Positions 46,172 to 57,800 of a DNA stretch of 64,000 nt are shown in pieces. The stretch's first letter is position 1. Every line of letters starts with the position of its first letter. Where the stretch lies: NCBI RefSeq assembly GCF_003254395.2, contig NC_037648.1, forward strand, positions 8,992,009 through 9,056,008. The letters are read 5' to 3'. Origin of the DNA: Apis mellifera (taxonomy: Eukaryota > Arthropoda > Insecta > Hymenoptera > Apidae). The notes beneath the pieces are model-generated. The model was not told where the DNA came from and did no database searches. It saw nothing but the letters and a program-made list of their open reading frames with translations. Made by a program: the position numbers and the translations under genes.

Positions 46172-47760
46172 CGAAGTTAAGATAAATGTTTATCGAGTTT
46201 TTTCATTCGTGTTTATGAAAATATGAATTTCCATAAACATCTGCAGTTTAGTATCCACTTAGAGTACATGTCGTAAAAGGCAAAGAAAATGCAAATTATT
46301 TTTAAAATAATAAAAGGAGAAATAATTTTTCTTTTAGAAAATTTTTAGAAAATTCATTCAAAATATATCTCTATGACTTTTTAACCGTTTAATCCGTAAA
46401 AAATTCATTTCCTATTTATGAAAATTATAATTTCGTGCGATATAATCTAGTTAAAGATAATATTCCAAAAGGAATCTAATTTATCATTTATTAGTAGAAT
46501 ATTGTTGTACTAGCCTTTGTTTTCAAGAAAATCACGCGAGACATGCACATGTTTCATTAAATCTTAATTAAATTCACAGTCATTGTACTTGTAATACATG
46601 CATGCGCAATTAAAAAAGAGCATTATGCTTGGACAAGTTATCTTATGTACTATTTTTATAAAACATTACACATGTTGATTCAATCGGTATTTAAATAATA
46701 TATTGGAACAATAAGCATTGAAATAATATATCATAATTTACTTATTGCTTAATTATTATTTATTTTCAAATAATTATGCAACAGTATATTATTAAAACAA
46801 TTTCTTTATTTGATATATTTTGTAAGAATTTGTTGAAATGATCTTTATCAAAATTATTAATTGCATCATAAAAATAGGTCTCTTTATGATTATAAGAAAT
46901 TGTGGTGAAATCCTTACCTAAATAAATTTTACTTAAATAAATTCATTCAAATAAAGAATGATTTATTTAATCTTCTAAAGTAATTGAATAATTATTTGAA
47001 ATTAATATCTTTTATCCTTATTACGAGTTCTCAAGCCTTAAAACTTCTATTAAAATCATTTTTATTTAGAAAACGAAATTAATCAAATCCTAATCTCTTT
47101 TAATTTAATAATGGAGGAATTACTTGTGAAAGTATTACAATATTATATTGCGATGTACAACTTGTGAAAGTGCGTGTTAAATTTCACTATATCATTCTGT
47201 GTACTAACTTTCACGAATATTACACATTATGGAAGACATATACATGTTAATACAGATATTGAAACAAATAAGAGCAATATAACAAGGTGCAAAGTCGGTT
47301 AATGAATCACTCTGCTTTTTCCCTTTTTTCTTCGAGCAATTGTAGAAAAATATTTATCGATTGAAAAGCGATGAATCACGAATTACGAAATGTTTTTACG
47401 TACACAATGAATTTGCGTAATGAAAACATAACAATTAAAATTATAAATATCACGAATTTTGGAAAATTTATTACAAATTTTTATTTGTTTATAAAAAATA
47501 ATTATAATTTTTTATTGAATATTCTCGACTTATTGACCGATTATTATAAAATAATGGAAAAAAAAAAGATAAAAAAAATAGATTCAATTCTGTTATAATT
47601 TTTACTATTGAATTCCCTTATATATTAAATTCTGACTTCTTTTAAGAAAACACAAAAATTTTAAAACCAATTATACTAAAAATAAAGGATTGCTTAAACG
47701 CAGTATTAATCAAATCAAGTTGAAACATGTTGTTAATTGCAATAATTTATATGTTTTCTG

Positions 47761-47762
<2 letters not shown>

Positions 47763-47819
<57 letters not shown>
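47763..47819. repeat. (AT)28 microsatellite
   Basis: Uninterrupted AT tract of 57 bases, giving spurious Tyr-Ile frames. Confidence 0.95.
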
Positions 47820-47826
<7 letters not shown>

Positions 47827-48373
47827 AAGTAATTTTTCCATTCTAAATTCATAAAATGGATATTTCAAATTATATTGATACAAGATATCGATCAAAATTC
47901 TCATGTTTTTATATAATTTTCGTTTATTATTTAAGAGACGAATTAACATGGCGAATAAATCAAACAGATTGATTTATATAGTTGTGCGGTGAAAATCTAA
48001 TGTTTCAATCGAAGAAATATAAGTATCCATTAATCGGCATTTTTGTTGCTTTTGCATACTTTCATCACGAGGTCACTAAAAACCAATTTTTTCCTGCCTG
48101 ATCGAGAATTAACGTATTTTCTTCGATTAAACAATTAGTCATAATTTTATACTAAAAATATTTTAAATAAAAATCGAAAGTAATTATTTTGATTATATCT
48201 TTTTAATAAATATTAATAGATAATTATCTAAAATAATTAATTTTAAATTTCAATTTTTTGCATAGATAAATAATTCGAAATCCAAAATTTTTTAAAAATT
48301 CATGACATATCTATCATACTAAAATAATATTTTACTTGATACAAATGTCACAATATTTTCGAATAAACCGTGA

Positions 48374-48407
48374 GTTATAATATAAACTCAGTTATAATAT
48401 AAACTCA
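48374..48407. repeat. 17-bp perfect tandem duplication
   Basis: GTTATAATATAAACTCA appears twice in direct succession, about 300 bases upstream of the first-exon candidate. It may be a recent slippage or a duplicated site. Confidence 0.85.
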
Positions 48408-48580
48408 ACGCGATTACTACACGGCACGTGTCTCAATTATTTTCTTTTTTCTCTGATGTTTGTTAAATTGCAAATATTCATTTATTTCTTTAACATAATA
48501 AACTCTACGTTCAATGATCATGACAAAGCTATATTGTTACTATTATACATCAAGTATTCAAACAACTCGTCATCAAAACG

Positions 48581-48598
48581 AAAAAAAAAAAAAAAAAA
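48581..48598. repeat. A18 homopolymer upstream of the promoter
   Basis: Eighteen consecutive A, about 100 bases before the GC-rich first-exon candidate. Poly-A tracts just upstream of a promoter are often nucleosome-free. Confidence 0.85.
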
Positions 48599-48639
48599 GT
48601 TTCTGAAAATATCTCCATTGTCTAGAGTACCATTTCACC

Positions 48640-48780
48640 TTTAGTTCTGAATAATCGAAATCACAGGAGAGGACGAGAAAATAGAAAAACCTACAGAGTG
48701 CACAGTGACGTACCAAGAGTGGGGGAGCGCCAGCTGACTGGTGAAACTGTCTCGTCGTTTGCCGCGCGCCGTTGCTTTGA
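48640..48780 (+). promoter_or_regulatory. Candidate core promoter region of the + strand gene
   Basis: The sequence changes here from AT-rich to GC-rich. It contains a CRE-like TGACGTA (48706-48712), CAGCTG (48731-48736), and two ACAGT initiator-like words (48702-48706 and 48779-48783). No TATA box is present in the expected window, as is usual for broad insect promoters of long regulated genes. The exact start site cannot be fixed; anywhere from 48690 to 48780 is reasonable. Confidence 0.4.
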
Positions 48781-49373
48781 CAGTGTTATATCAACCTCCG
48801 CCAGAGTGAAGTCGTGTGTTCCCTTCGTTCATAAATCTCGCTCGAAAAAGAAAGAGTCAAACTTTGAGAAATTTTTTTTCTTGAACTCGAGTGATCCGCG
48901 TAAAGGAACCACCACGCTTCCTTTACGACAGTCTTGAAAACATTTTTAACAGAGAAAGAGAGAGAGGAAAAAAAAAAGGGAAGAGAAACAACAATTCGGT
49001 GAATAAATAGACAAGAACAAGGGAGAAGAGAAGAAGAAAAAGAAGAAAGAAAGAGGAAAGTTACCTCTTTCTTCTCTTCTTTAACCCGTTAGAAATACCC
49101 AAGACACGAGAGCAAACGAGATAAAACAAACATCAACGCGAGCATCACGGACACACAAGGGAATCTTTATTGAGACATTCTACGAATTTGTGCTGCGTGT
49201 TTTGTGAGTGATAAAAGCTTATCGTCGCGCGGCAACCGGAGACCTTTCGTGTCAGCATATAGAGAGGCGGATCGCTTTCCTTTTTCGAAAAGGCCTTCCC
49301 TCCACTACTGAGAAGAGGGTTGCTTCTTCCGGGGATAACCGGAAGTGGCTATTAAACTAAAGAAGGTAGAACA

Positions 49374-49403
49374 ATGTCGACACTCGAGAACAGCCTCCCT
49401 TGA
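49374..49403 (+). other. Upstream ORF in the 5' UTR candidate
   Basis: ATG at 49374 in the context ACAATG, with A at -3, encodes Met-Ser-Thr-Leu-Glu-Asn-Ser-Leu-Pro and stops at TGA 49401-49403, 48 bases before the candidate main ATG. It is the first ATG of the exon, so scanning ribosomes should meet it first. Such uORFs usually lower or condition translation of the main frame. Confidence 0.4.
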
Positions 49404-49451
49404 AGCTCCCTCTCACGTTCTCTCAAGATAATAATTCGGCCCTGTTAAGTC

Positions 49452-49481
49452 ATGCTCTGTCTTATTGCCCTGCGTCGAAAG
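49452..49481 (+). CDS. Candidate N-terminal coding segment, 10 codons (partial)
   Basis: The ATG at 49452 has G at -3 and an in-frame TAA two codons upstream, so it is a genuine potential start. Ten codons follow, Met-Leu-Cys-Leu-Ile-Ala-Leu-Arg-Arg-Lys, ending exactly at the donor AAG|GTAGGT in phase 0. The short hydrophobic stretch followed by basic residues could be the start of a signal or membrane anchor, but ten residues are too few to tell, and I do not recognise the protein. If the alternative donor 4 bases downstream is used, the frame shifts. The true start codon could also lie in a later exon, which would make this part of the leader. Confidence 0.35.
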
Positions 49482-49491
49482 GTAGGTAAAT
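49482..49491 (+). other. Splice donor (tandem GTAGGTAAAT)
   Basis: The sequence CGAAAG|GTAGGTAAAT fits a donor at GT 49482-49483. A second good donor, AG|GTAAAT, begins at GT 49486-49487, 4 bases downstream. Tandem donors 4 bases apart (GYNNGY) are a known class of alternative splice sites. Confidence 0.5.
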
Positions 49492-50560
49492 GTTTTTTCT
49501 TATCCTCCCTCACTTCCCCTCTTCTCTCTTGCTTCGTTACAAATCTCGGATAGGAATGACTTTTGTTAAGAATCTTCATTGCGAAACGTGCACCTCAAAG
49601 AACGGTCATTACGCGCGGATTGAAGAAATTGCTACAAATTGCAATAATCGGCGCGGATAATACCGGGGATTCGTCAAAAGAACGTTTTCAGACCGTGACG
49701 ATTATTTTTGTACTTATTCTATTTCTTTTTTTGTAGACTTCTTTTTTTCTGTAGCTGATTTCAAATTATCATGACAATTTAGTGATTAAAAAATATTTAT
49801 TGATATTATAAAATATAGTTGCGAATATTATTAGTGTTTTTTGTGATATCTTTGATTATTTTGAGTATGGATCTTCTTTATTGAAAATATTTTATCCGGA
49901 ATAAATTGTAATAAATTGTAATCACGAGAAATTATGAATAATTAGAAACAATGTGTCCGTAGTTTATATAGATTATCTTATATTATGTTTAATGTATTAC
50001 AAGAGTAAGAGGAGATAAACGCAATGTGATTGAACGTAATAACGAACCAACAAAACGTTATTCTTTATTACATTATAAACTTGATCTCTAACTACGTTAT
50101 AATAATAGCAGAAAAATCATAAATGAAAGTTATGAAATTATTTAGAATTTCTTCGTGAATGTAATCAGTGTTATTTTTCAAAACACATTATTCAAATTAA
50201 AATATGCAATTTAGAAATATCCAATAACCTTTAATCTATTGGAAATAAAATTTCAAATTGAATTTAATACAAATTCCTTTGTTGAATTTCATTCATTATT
50301 TATACCATGACTCTAATTCAATATGATAAGATATAAGGTTAACGAATTGATAAATAAAATACTAGGCAATTACAATAAAAACTTGATTGTTCTAAATAAA
50401 TATAAATCTTCTTTAACTTTATCAACTACACACGATTCAACTATTGTAAAGGTTATGACTCGGAATTAACATGTTCTCTATCATGCAAATTTTGTTATTC
50501 ATAATATTAAATTCGATTTGATTATAAATAATTCAAAAAATAAGAAGAAAAAAATACAAT
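49492..50560. other. Probable first intron, AT-rich
   Basis: T-rich just after the donor, with TTTTTTCTTATCC at 49491-49503. A GC-bearing stretch continues to 49700, then AT-rich DNA follows. No acceptor plus open frame convincing enough to be exon 2 was found in the window. Confidence 0.45.
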
Positions 50561-51280
50561 AAAAAAAAAAAGATAGAAGAATGTGACCAATGACAAAAAT
50601 TCAGCTCAACAGAGGTGTCGGTGCGAACGAATTCCCAATTAAGAGCAATTAACGATAACGAGTTCGAAGAAGAGAATAAAAAATTCTCCAGAAGATAGCG
50701 AAATAATAGCGCGTAGAACAGAATGATCTTCGACATATGCATCAGTCTTCCGGCAGATGGAAACAAAAATATAGTTCGAAGAGGCCATACGCGTGAAAAT
50801 ATGAAGAGAAAATAGAAAAGAACTAGGGTAGCAAAATAAATGTTAGGATGTTTAACGTTTCAAACGATACGGAAAAAAATAGAAATTAAGCGAGTCTGCT
50901 CGCAATTAAGAATAATTAACGATAATCTTTTCGATAGGGAATGGAAAGAACACGAATATCTCGTTCGAACATGCAGGAAAAATATTTTTCAGCTTTTATC
51001 TTGACCAATATAATCAATAATTTATAAAAAAAGTAATTATCTTATTAGATTCTTCTCGAAATTATTCAACTTTTGTCTTTTATTTAAAAAAATATTTTCA
51101 AAAACACTCACGTAAAACACTCAATATAATTAAACAATCTGAAGAAATACATTTTCTCAAACAACAAAAGAATTCTTTTGATATATGAATACATTTTCCA
51201 AATTAATTTTATAATGCAACGATACTTTATAATATATATATATATAAATGTACCGATCACAAAGAATCCTTTTATACTCA
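50561..51280. other. Probable intron with a duplicated AATTAACGATAA element
   Basis: A 22-base element, AATTAAGA then two bases then AATTAACGATAA, occurs at 50637-50658 and 50904-50925, identical at 20 of 22 positions and 267 bases apart. ATTA and TTAACGATAA words suit homeodomain or related factors. The rest is AT-rich. Confidence 0.4.
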
Positions 51281-51860
51281 ATTTTGAAATTAAAATTCAA
51301 AATGCATCCTAACAAAAACAAATATCCGGATAGTTTTTAGCGCATGTATATGTAAGAGGAAAATCGTCTGACAAATCGACATCACGAAGGACAGGTTGGT
51401 ATGAAATTGAGCCGTCACGCAGACTCGCGCGAATTTATTACTCGCTCGACTCGAGTTTCGCGGTTTCCTTTGTCCGACCGATAAAAAAAAAACTTTTCCA
51501 ACATGAAAACACACGCGTCCCCCGTATGCATCTGGCGTATAGAGATTTCTATATTACCTCTCACTCCAATCTGCCTCTGTCCATCCCTCTCGGTTTCCCC
51601 AAGGATATAAATGGATCCGTCCTCGTCTCATCGAGAGGCCGATACGCACTTGACTTCCACGCGGAAATGAATCGTACATGTGATACAAGAGCCACTTCGT
51701 ACGACAAAATAATTCATACATACATAATTTAGCGGAAAAACAAACAATCGAGCCCCGTTTCCATCGCGTCTAGGGGGTGAAAAATCGATTGTTAATGCTT
51801 TCGCGAATTCGTGCTTGTACAGCTTTGAATCGCGTAATCCATTAATATTTTGCGAAATAT
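51281..51860. promoter_or_regulatory. GC-richer intronic island
   Basis: Moderate GC with CpG words and short frames on both strands (68-74 codons) lacking any domain. Candidate intronic regulatory element. Confidence 0.25.
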
Positions 51861-53220
51861 TCGTGAGAGGAGAGTTTATGGATCGGTGAATTGGTTCCTG
51901 ATTTGGAGAAATTCGATTTCAATTCGCTGATTGCTGTAGGTGGTTGCGAAAGATGGAAATTAATCATAAATAATTATGATTCGAGTTTAATAGTAAAATA
52001 TGATTGTATATTTTATGAGTAAGAATTTCAATATATTATTTCTGTAAAATGTAGATATAGAAGCATCTTTTTACTAGAAATTATTAAATATTTCTAATAT
52101 ATTTCAGTATAATAAATATTTAGAAAATTAATAATAGTAATTAATATAATTTTATTCAATTATATTATATTTTATAATTATATTTGTATGAAGTTCCGAT
52201 TTGTTCGAATTTTATAAAATATCAATACTGAAAATCAAGCATACGATATTATCTACATTTTTCTTCTCCAATTAAAAATTAGAAATCTTTCTATCACGTT
52301 TTCTTGTAAATCCATCAATTGCATAGAATCATTCGCATGAATTATTAGTGATTTAAATTAAAATTTAAAATTAAAATATCTAGATTAAAAGAGAAACCGT
52401 GGATTTGAAACTGTAATTTAGAAAATTCAGATCAATCTTTGAAAATTTTGAAACGATTCGAAAAATAAAAGTTTTGATGAATAATTTTTAACACAAATCC
52501 AATTCTCGAAATCAATATTCAATTATGTTTCATCTTGTTAAAATTAATTTGTTTGCGCGGATAAAGGAAAATTATTTTTGATATAGGATGATTAATTTGA
52601 TTTAAAAATAAATATATGTTCGTAATAAATATATATTCGTAAAAAACAGTTCATAATGCTATATTTATCTATCTGTGATGAATGATAAGATACGTTATTT
52701 ATATTTTCATTCCCTTATTTATTTATTTATTTCCGTATATACGAGATAAATTCAATTATATACCAGATATTCATACAGTATTTATGTTATCTACATAAAT
52801 TATCTACATAACTGTATGTGTCACGAAAAAAATTAAAGCAAATATTAATAAAAAAAAAAAAAAAGTTACACAAATTGAATTCATTGCAATATATCTTTTC
52901 CAGATACAAAATTTCATTTGCAAATAATTAATTAATCAAATATTTAATAAATTTAATAATAATGTAGTTAAATAACAACTTTCATCATTGTAAAAAATAT
53001 TAACCGAATTTAAAAAAAAAAGCTAAAAAACAAAAGAAATTAAAAAAACTTTGACCGATACCTTCGTTAAAAATGATCACAATTAATTTTTTTCATTCAA
53101 ATAGCATTCGTATCAAGATATTATTCATTAATATCCGTTATAATTATGATACTCGGCACATAGCAGCAAAAAGATATTATGAAAGAAAATAACAAGAGCA
53201 AAAAACGATGAAAAGAGTCT
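51861..53220. other. AT-rich probable intron
   Basis: AT-rich, with a 15-base A run near 52850-52864. Nothing else seen. Confidence 0.6.
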
Positions 53221-53560
53221 CAATGCTCGTGTGTCACCAATTTTTATGAAATATTTTTTTATTATATGTTCGATTTTTACGCTGAACGACTTTTATCGAA
53301 TATTTGAAAGGATCTCGTCCCTTTTTCATCGCGTTCGTAAATTCGTGGGCAATGATATGTTATCAGATTATCGAGGCGTGTTGGTCGTAATCAGGCCGCT
53401 CCTATCTGTCGGCCAATTAACAAGTAGGTCATCCGCTCGTTTGTGGCAACCTAAAATGGGGAACCATGAATATCGGTTAACGGAGAATCCAGACGATCTA
53501 CCTATATTACGTATTCTCTTTCAGAATTTTATTTAATCGAGTCAGAAGCATAATTTACAG
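53221..53560 (+). other. GC-richer patch with a 97-codon frame (not called as a gene)
   Basis: An ATG at 53246 opens 96 codons plus stop to 53536. Its first 15 residues are hydrophobic (Met-Lys-Tyr-Phe-Phe-Ile-Ile), as in a signal peptide, but this part lies in AT-rich DNA where such residues arise by chance. No domain, splice site or promoter supports it. The GC-richer core at 53330-53510 may be regulatory. Confidence 0.15.
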
Positions 53561-55645
53561 GGAAAAGAATAGTATTTCTTATCTATTGTCAATAAATTTC
53601 GCTTTTGTTACGCATTCGTTCTGATTAAATCTCGTGATTCACTAATATTGCTGATTGAAAAAGCTTAATCCTTTGTGGAAACATATTTTATTATTCTTTT
53701 ATATATGTGAAATGAATAATATATTCAAATATTTTCTTTATTTATCAATGTGTCTGAAGGATAATTAATTTATGTATTTTTGTAAAATTGTAAATACTTT
53801 AATATTAATAAAAATAATTAATTTCTTTTGTTTATTATTATAATATAATGAAATTCTTGAATTTATCTTGATTTTTTAAAATATTTTATATTTTCAATAA
53901 TTTTTGAAAAAATTTACACTTATTTAATCTAACCAATTAAAGATTAAAGATTTTTTCGATAATCGAAATATCAATGAAATTTTTCTTATATTTTCTTATA
54001 TTATTTCTTATAAATAAAAATTCAAGAACAATACTACAAAAGATATCACATATATTTTTAATTGATATCATTATAACCGATATCAATACAATACAAAGTA
54101 TACATACATAGCGTAATATCGTCTTGAAATGGCCTTGGACTCGGAAATTTATTTCTGATTAAATAAGAAACATATTCTCTTCCTCATGAGTCATATGTGT
54201 AAGTTAATTGATATATATCGAGTATGTAAATAGCAGTTGATCCAAAATATTCTTTAAATTATCGGTCAACTAACGGAACCAGAAAAACAGTAAGACGCAC
54301 ACAGTGCAAAAGAATCGAAGGAATTTCTGTTAATCATGCATTATTAAGAATTGATGATGATTTGAATGGAAAATTTAATTTATAATGATCAATAGACATA
54401 ACAGAATAATCAAATTCGAAAATAGAAATATTTTTCTGTTATGAGTTTATTAAATTACATATAAAATTTATTTCGAAATTATCATTATTTTACTGTTTCA
54501 AATCTACAAAATAATGTTTAATGAGTCTATCTGGAATTTTTCTATTTAATATAATTTCAAATATCAATAATATCGAATTCACTTTTATTGTTTTTTATTT
54601 TGACTTTTTTTATTTATACTTTTACAATTATTAATTTTCTAACCATAATTTTTCACATATATTCATTGAAATATATGAATTCTAATTCATAAAAAATAGA
54701 AAAATATAAGTTTTTGAAATTATAGTAAATAATTACTTTTTTATCTAGAACAAAAGGAGAAGATAAATAAAGATAAGAAGAAAAGCAACAATTTTCTTTC
54801 TCAAATCTTGGAAAACAAACTATATTTCATCCAAATGAATTGTCTTGCAGACAAATGGTTATGAATACGAATTTCCAGAGAACCCTGCTACTTGTTTGGT
54901 ATACCTAGTTAAATCTTTCCAAGTTTGAAATTACATCGAGACCTAGCTAGTTCATGCTGCAAATTGGTATTGATTTTGATTCTGTAATAGAGCCACATGG
55001 CGTACTCATTTTACCGGTTAACTACGGAGAATTTCATCGATCGAATTCCATCGGATTGTTGCTGTTCCAGGTAGAAATTGATTCGCTAAACAGTACCGCA
55101 TATAGTGCATTCTTGGTTAATAACCTTGACCTGATACAACATTTTGTGATTTTATACAAAATTTAATCTAAATAATTTCTATAAGTTACGAATAAAAAGT
55201 AGAAATTTACAAAAATTCTTATATTTCCAATATTTCTTTAATTTTTTTAATTATTTGGATGTTAAAATTGTACATAAGGATTCATCACATATAAAGAATA
55301 AATTTATTATTTCCTTTATGCTTTTTATATTTATGTGTACGTAATATATCTCTTTAATAAGGTATCATCTTTATCTTATTTCATAGAACATGTGCTCAAA
55401 TAACCGAAACCTATAGGATATCCTTTACAATTAACTAAATTTTTACTGAATTATTTATGAAAGTTTAACCGGAAATAATCAACTTACACTGGTACAGTTA
55501 TCTAGAAACAAATAGATAATATAGAAAGATAATGTCAACGTTTCTTACAATTTTTTTTCATGCAATAATTCGCCGAGAAATTGCTCATGATTAATCAAAA
55601 ACAGAAACATTTTTCAAATGATTTTAAAAATTGGATTCGTAAATG

Positions 55646-55676
<31 letters not shown>

Positions 55677-56440
55677 GAATAGAGATCCACGGAAAAAACA
55701 TAATGAAATTCGAATCATATATGTCATGATACTAGATTGTTTAAATACCGTACAATACGAGTAACCATGAGAACAAACCTGTATAACATCCTTCTATGGT
55801 GTATCGCGAATAGGCGGATGTGGCGTGATCATGGGTGTGGAAAGCATTATCGCACGTGTGCGGTTTGTATGCCATGACGTAATGATGTTTATAATGAGAA
55901 AATGTTAAAGAATGTACACGAAATAGATATTAACAGATCACAATAAAAATTAAATTAAAAAGAAATTCAAATATATATAGTTACGTATTGCGTGTAGTAA
56001 TATATGTAATATATGTATATATGTATCTATTTTGAATATTTCAAAATTGTTTATAGAATAATGTAAAGTATATAAAGTATCGTTATTATAATTTTTACAA
56101 TATTAATAAGATAATTTTATTTAATTACCTTATTAATATATACTTGGTGTATAATTAATTTTCATAATAATAATAAATTATAATATATATTTTACATAAA
56201 TACATATACTGTGTAGAATTCTGAAAGTGATACGACTTATAACAACATGTATTATACATTAGAATAGCGTATCTATATATTAGAATTCTAAGCACATTTT
56301 TTTCATATAGCATAATGTTTTATATCAGTGATTTTTCGCTGTAAAAAATTAAAATTAATTCTATTCTTGAATTTTTATGCTCGAATTTTGAAAAACAAAA
56401 GATCATTCAATTTACGTAGTAATAACAATTGTTACGAATT
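53561..56440. other. AT-rich probable intron
   Basis: Nearly 3 kb of AT-rich DNA with small balanced patches at 54830-55160 and 55680-55880 and a 26-base A run at 55651-55676. A 70-codon frame at 54954-55166 (first ATG in the patch) has no recognisable domain. Nothing else. Confidence 0.6.
55651..55676. repeat. A26 homopolymer
   Basis: Twenty-six consecutive A, the longest A run in the window. No retroposed body was recognised upstream. Confidence 0.9.
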
Positions 56441-56770
56441 TCATTTTTTTTTTTTTCCTCCAGACGACAAATATCGATCGATTTCTGTCAACTAATCGTG
56501 ATCGTTTTGTAACGGTTCACTCCTTTTCTCCGTTTGCTTCATTTGTAATCAAGCACACATACACGTGCTTGTACATACGTAGAAAGGTTTGTCAAAGCAA
56601 ACGTGTATGCGAGCAGAGGGGAATTTTGCTCGGAGGTTTCATGTCTTCGTCCGGGATATGACGATATCCCCCCTGCTTGGCCAGTGGCGTAAGCAACCAT
56701 AAAAATATCCAGAGTACGTGTGATTCCTCACGGATGCAATGCCATCGAACAACAGATTACATAACGATTT
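56441..56770. promoter_or_regulatory. GC-richer intronic island with two hairpins
   Basis: CAAGCAC (56550-56556) and GTGCTTG (56565-56571) pair around 8 bases, with CACGTG at 56562-56567 inside. GGGATAT (56653-56659) and ATATCCC (56664-56670) pair around a GACG tetraloop. No open frame. Candidate intronic enhancer or structured RNA. Confidence 0.35.
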
Positions 56771-56992
56771 AAGATTTGCTTAAAGAAATTTCATTTGTAA
56801 TTTTACAATACGTTATAATACTTCCGATATTAATTTATTCAATGTTCAATTTTGTCTTTTTTTTTTTTTGATAAATTAAAATAGATTACATAAAGTACAA
56901 AGAAGATTGACTTACACTTTCCAGTCATACATAGTTATCTGATTATTACTAATTTTAAATATAATGTTTACTCGAATATTTACATCTTTAAA

Positions 56993-57046
<54 letters not shown>

Positions 57047-57330
57047 CTCACTTTAGTTATTCTTGTAATTCTTATTCATTTAATTCGATTATAATAGGTA
57101 TCTGATGACTTATGATTAGCAAATTTATATAAAAAGAAATTTTATGTTTCAAAAAGTATTATTTTGCTTATAAAAGTTTAATCGAACTTTAAGTACTTCA
57201 TTAAAAAATATTTATTGCTAGCATAATCGTCAAGTAACCTGTACTTTACTTTCTATTCACATAAATACGCGATTCATAACTTTCTTCCTGAATTTTCAAT
57301 TCATTTTACAATGAGAAGAGAAATGGCTCA
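56771..57330. other. AT-rich spacer with a GT microsatellite
   Basis: AT-rich apart from the GT tract annotated separately. Confidence 0.6.
57001..57040. repeat. (GT)20 microsatellite flanked by AT units
   Basis: Twenty uninterrupted GT units with alternating AT on both sides, giving about 55 bases of purine-pyrimidine alternation that can adopt Z-DNA. Confidence 0.95.
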
Positions 57331-57800
57331 TTTCGTGTCTAAATAATTAAAACATTTTTACGATGATAAACCCTTTCATAGATCGTTCTCGTTCACATAA
57401 TTGTCACGTGATAGCTTATGGAAAATAAGCATATCGCGTGAGAAACTTTCACGTCTACCGTATTTTGCCTCTACATCACGTAACTCCAGTATCAAGAGAC
57501 ACGAAACAGGAACTCGAATCGATCCATATATCTACTTATAAGAGGAAAAAGAGAGAAAAAAAAAATGAAGAAAATAAAATGGAAGAGAAGGACACGCTAA
57601 CCATTGGATTTTGATCTATCTTGGAGCACGACAACCCTTTCTTCCCTTTTCTCCTATACAAATACGTTCACTGACACACGTCTTTCATTCATAGAACATA
57701 TAGTAGAAATCAGAGCACCCGATGAAAGCTGTCTCCCGCTAATTCTCTATTGCAACAAGCCCACCGAGTCGTTCTTTGCCACTCTACCCTCTGGGATACC
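57331..57800. other. Moderately GC intronic stretch
   Basis: Balanced composition from 57370 to 57530 and 57590 to 57800. A 68-codon + frame (57604-57810) opens at a non-ATG codon and has no domain. Possible regulatory DNA. Confidence 0.3.

Larger units (their letters stand above)
44841..48360. other. AT-rich non-coding region with one GC-richer patch
   Basis: Long AT-rich stretch. A GC-richer patch lies at 45561-45860 (CpG words such as CCCCGCGATATTCACG) and may be a small regulatory element. Other contents are an (ATAGAC)3 repeat (45892-45911), a hairpin at 46134-46171, facing fork-head-type words TGTTTATG/CATAAACA (46210-46239), and repeated ACTTGTGAAAGT (47122-47133 and 47160-47171). No gene is supported. 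Confidence 0.6.
48700..49481 (+). other. Probable first exon, mostly 5' UTR
   Basis: GC-richer, purine-rich in part (48950-49065), and without a single ATG from 48700 to 49373, although ATG is common elsewhere in the window. It has a perfect Ets word ACCGGAAGTG (49338-49347), a 9-codon upstream ORF (49374-49403), the putative start at 49452, and a strong donor at 49482. Together these are the hallmarks of a long regulated 5' UTR. The 3' boundary is well supported, the 5' boundary is not. Long ATG-poor leaders of this kind are typical of insect developmental and neuronal genes. The gene cannot be named from this exon. Confidence 0.5.

Noticed and set aside
47710..47949. 79-codon minus-strand frame with a Tyr-Ile run
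   Set aside because: Translation of the (AT)28 microsatellite.
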